Shown here piece after piece: positions 5,264-6,763 of a DNA stretch of 6,763 bases. Location of the stretch: contig JARIET010000164.1 in NCBI GenBank assembly GCA_031127185.1, forward strand, positions 1 through 6,763, written 5' to 3'. Position 1 is the stretch's first letter. Each line of letters opens with the position of its first letter. The translations under genes were made by a program, and so were the position numbers. The notes beneath the pieces were generated by a model. The model made no database searches. It was not told the origin of the DNA and was given only the letters and a program-made list of their open reading frames with translations. Origin of the DNA: Gemmatimonadota bacterium (GTDB lineage Bacteria; Gemmatimonadota; Gemmatimonadetes; Gemmatimonadales; Gemmatimonadaceae).

Positions 5264-6763
5264 ATGCGCCCCACCCTTCGGATCACCCTGGTTGCCGCCG
5301 TCGGAGTCGTCGCCGCCGCGCTCGCCATCTGGCTCTTTCCGCGCGCGTTCGCCATCGTCGCGCTCGACAATCGCCTTACGCAGTCCACGGCCCTCGCCAA
5401 GGCCGACTCGTTCTTTGCTGCGCACGGGCTCGCGGACTCCGCAGCGCGCCGGGCGGTGCAGTTTGGCGCAGACCGCGAAGCGCTCGTGTTCGTGGACCTG
5501 TCTGTCGGTGGTGCGGATTCCGTAAAGGCGCTGGTCGCCGGGAAGGATGTTGCGCTCTACAGTTGGAGCGTACGCGCCTTTGCGCCGGGGCAGGTGCGCG
5601 AAGCAGCGGTGGAGTTTGCCCCCGACGGCCGCGTGATCGGCTTCCGCCGGAAGTTCGCTGACGCCGACACCATTCCGGGCGTGTCCGAAGATTCCGCCAC
5701 CGCGCTCGCGCGAACGGTGCTGTGGGACTGGCTGGGTTTGTCGCTCGACCGCTGGAAAGTCTCTGCCACGAGCTACGAGACAAAGAAGCCGAGCGAGCGG
5801 ATTGATCGAACGGTGACCTTCGAGCGCACAGACCGAATGGTCGGCGATGCTCCCATCCGGCTCGATGTCGTCATCGCAGGCAATACACCATCGCTGGCGC
5901 GCCCGTACCTGCACGTCCCGGAGTCGTTCACGCGGCGGTACGCCGAGATGCGGTCCAGCAACGATCTGCTCGCGCTCTTTGCGACGGTCGGCGTTGTGCT
6001 GCTGATGGGGCTTGGCGCATGGACGATTCGCCGATTCTCGCACCACGGATTGATTCGCTGGCAGCCCGCGATCGGCGCCGGCGCTGTGATCGGGGGATTC
6101 CTGACGGCCGCGGGCCTTAACAGCGTGGAGCTCGGCTGGTACGGGTACGACACGGCCACGCCGGAGGGAATCTTCCAGGCCATGAACCTGGCCGGGGCGC
6201 TGGCCGGCGGTGTGATGATGGGTGGCTTGATTGCGCTGACGCTCGCAGCGGCTGAGGCCGCGTCGCGTACGGCGTTTCCGCAGCACACGGACTGGTGGAA
6301 ACTCTGGCAGGCACGCGGCACACGCGAGGTGGCCGCGCAGGTGGGCGGCGGCTATGTGGTCGCCGCCATCGCCTTGGCGTACGTCACGAGCTTCTACCTG
6401 ATCACAAGGAGTCTCTTCGGCTGGTGGACACCGACCGAAATGATGGACGATCCCAACCTGATCGCAACCGCCGCACCGTGGATCAACGGCATTGCGATCT
6501 CGCTGCAGGCGGGCGTGTGGGAGGAGGCGCTGTTTCGCGCGCTCCCGCTCTCGCTCCTCTCGCTTTGGGTGGGGAAGCGCGCGACTCGTCATTGGTGGAT
6601 GGCGGGTGGCATCGTCGCCACCGCAATTGTGTTTGGTTTCGCCCACGCTAACTACGAATCGTGGCCCGCCTACTCGCGCGGGGTGGAGATCTTCCTCGAC
6701 GCCTGCTTCTGGGGCGTGCTCTTTGTGCGGTTCGGCATGCTGGTCGTGGTGCTCGCACATTTT
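5264..6763 (+). CDS. CPBP (CAAX-type) intramembrane protease with large extracytoplasmic N-domain (3' truncated)
   Basis: The frame is open from ATG 5264 to the last base, 500 residues, with no stop. Residues about 7-27 form one membrane segment, then about 200 soluble residues lie probably outside the cytoplasm. A second membrane segment starts near 235 (LLALFATVGVVLLMGLGAW), and several more follow. The C-terminal part carries CPBP motifs: E420-E421-A-L-F-R425 (EExxxR), F457-G-F-A-H461 (FxxxH), and H499 at the very end, probably the first residue of the third motif, whose N or D partner would lie just past the window. In this family the glutamates and histidines activate water for cleavage inside the membrane. 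The N-domain has segments such as YSWSVRAFAPG and VEFAPDGRVIGFRRKF, suggestive of a PepSY-like fold (inference), and RRYAEMRSSND just before the second segment, which I recall as conserved in long CPBP proteins. Ordinary CPBP proteases are about 200-300 residues. No clear Shine-Dalgarno precedes ATG 5264. Confidence 0.87.
   Translation, partial: MRPTLRITLVAAVGVVAAALAIWLFPRAFAIVALDNRLTQSTALAKADSFFAAHGLADSAARRAVQFGADREALVFVDLSVGGADSVKALVAGKDVALYSWSVRAFAPGQVREAAVEFAPDGRVIGFRRKFADADTIPGVSEDSATALARTVLWDWLGLSLDRWKVSATSYETKKPSERIDRTVTFERTDRMVGDAPIRLDVVIAGNTPSLARPYLHVPESFTRRYAEMRSSNDLLALFATVGVVLLMGLGAWTIRRFSHHGLIRWQPAIGAGAVIGGFLTAAGLNSVELGWYGYDTATPEGIFQAMNLAGALAGGVMMGGLIALTLAAAEAASRTAFPQHTDWWKLWQARGTREVAAQVGGGYVVAAIALAYVTSFYLITRSLFGWWTPTEMMDDPNLIATAAPWINGIAISLQAGVWEEALFRALPLSLLSLWVGKRATRHWWMAGGIVATAIVFGFAHANYESWPAYSRGVEIFLDACFWGVLFVRFGMLVVVLAHF

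Noticed and set aside
5225..6760. 511-codon open frame on the minus strand
   Set aside because: It is antisense to the CPBP gene. Its translation is rich in R, H, E and G without hydrophobic core or motifs, as expected for a shadow in GC-rich DNA.

Overview
The window is GC-rich, and every gene I can support reads on the + strand. The mix fits a Gram-negative, outer-membrane-bearing bacterium, most likely in or near Gemmatimonadota. The clues are an outer-membrane barrel C-terminus, a small lipoprotein with a carboxypeptidase-regulatory-like fold, a class II (B12-dependent) ribonucleotide reductase, and a CPBP protease carrying a large extracytoplasmic N-domain. The taxonomic call is inference from gene style, not from a marker gene.

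Layout. (1) Positions 2-361 are the 3' end of an outer-membrane beta-barrel protein. Its stop overlaps a TTG start for a gamma-class carbonic anhydrase-like protein (358-855). (2) A small predicted lipoprotein follows (916-1311). (3) About 490 bases (1312-1800) hold no convincing gene but much structure: a tandem C-rich decamer, a long nested hairpin, a 29-base imperfect direct repeat spaced 145 bases apart, and several small palindromes built on TCAC/GTGA. (4) The main gene is nrdJ (1801-4293), complete with all catalytic cysteines, a TSCPD domain and a cysteine-rich tail. It ends at a strong intrinsic terminator (4319-4354). (5) A compact VapBC-type toxin-antitoxin pair (4417-4737 and 4734-5144) overlaps by GTGA. 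(6) From 5264 to the window end runs a membrane protein whose C-terminal half is a CPBP (CAAX-type) intramembrane protease, cut off right after its last visible motif.

How the genes relate. The barrel protein and carbonic anhydrase probably share a transcript and are translationally coupled. nrdJ is insulated downstream by its terminator and upstream by a long leader that may carry its control. VapB and VapC form one operon. No pathway links all the genes. The part least explained by known features is the region upstream of nrdJ. I see neither a cobalamin riboswitch nor a consensus NrdR box there, although those are the expected controls for such a gene.
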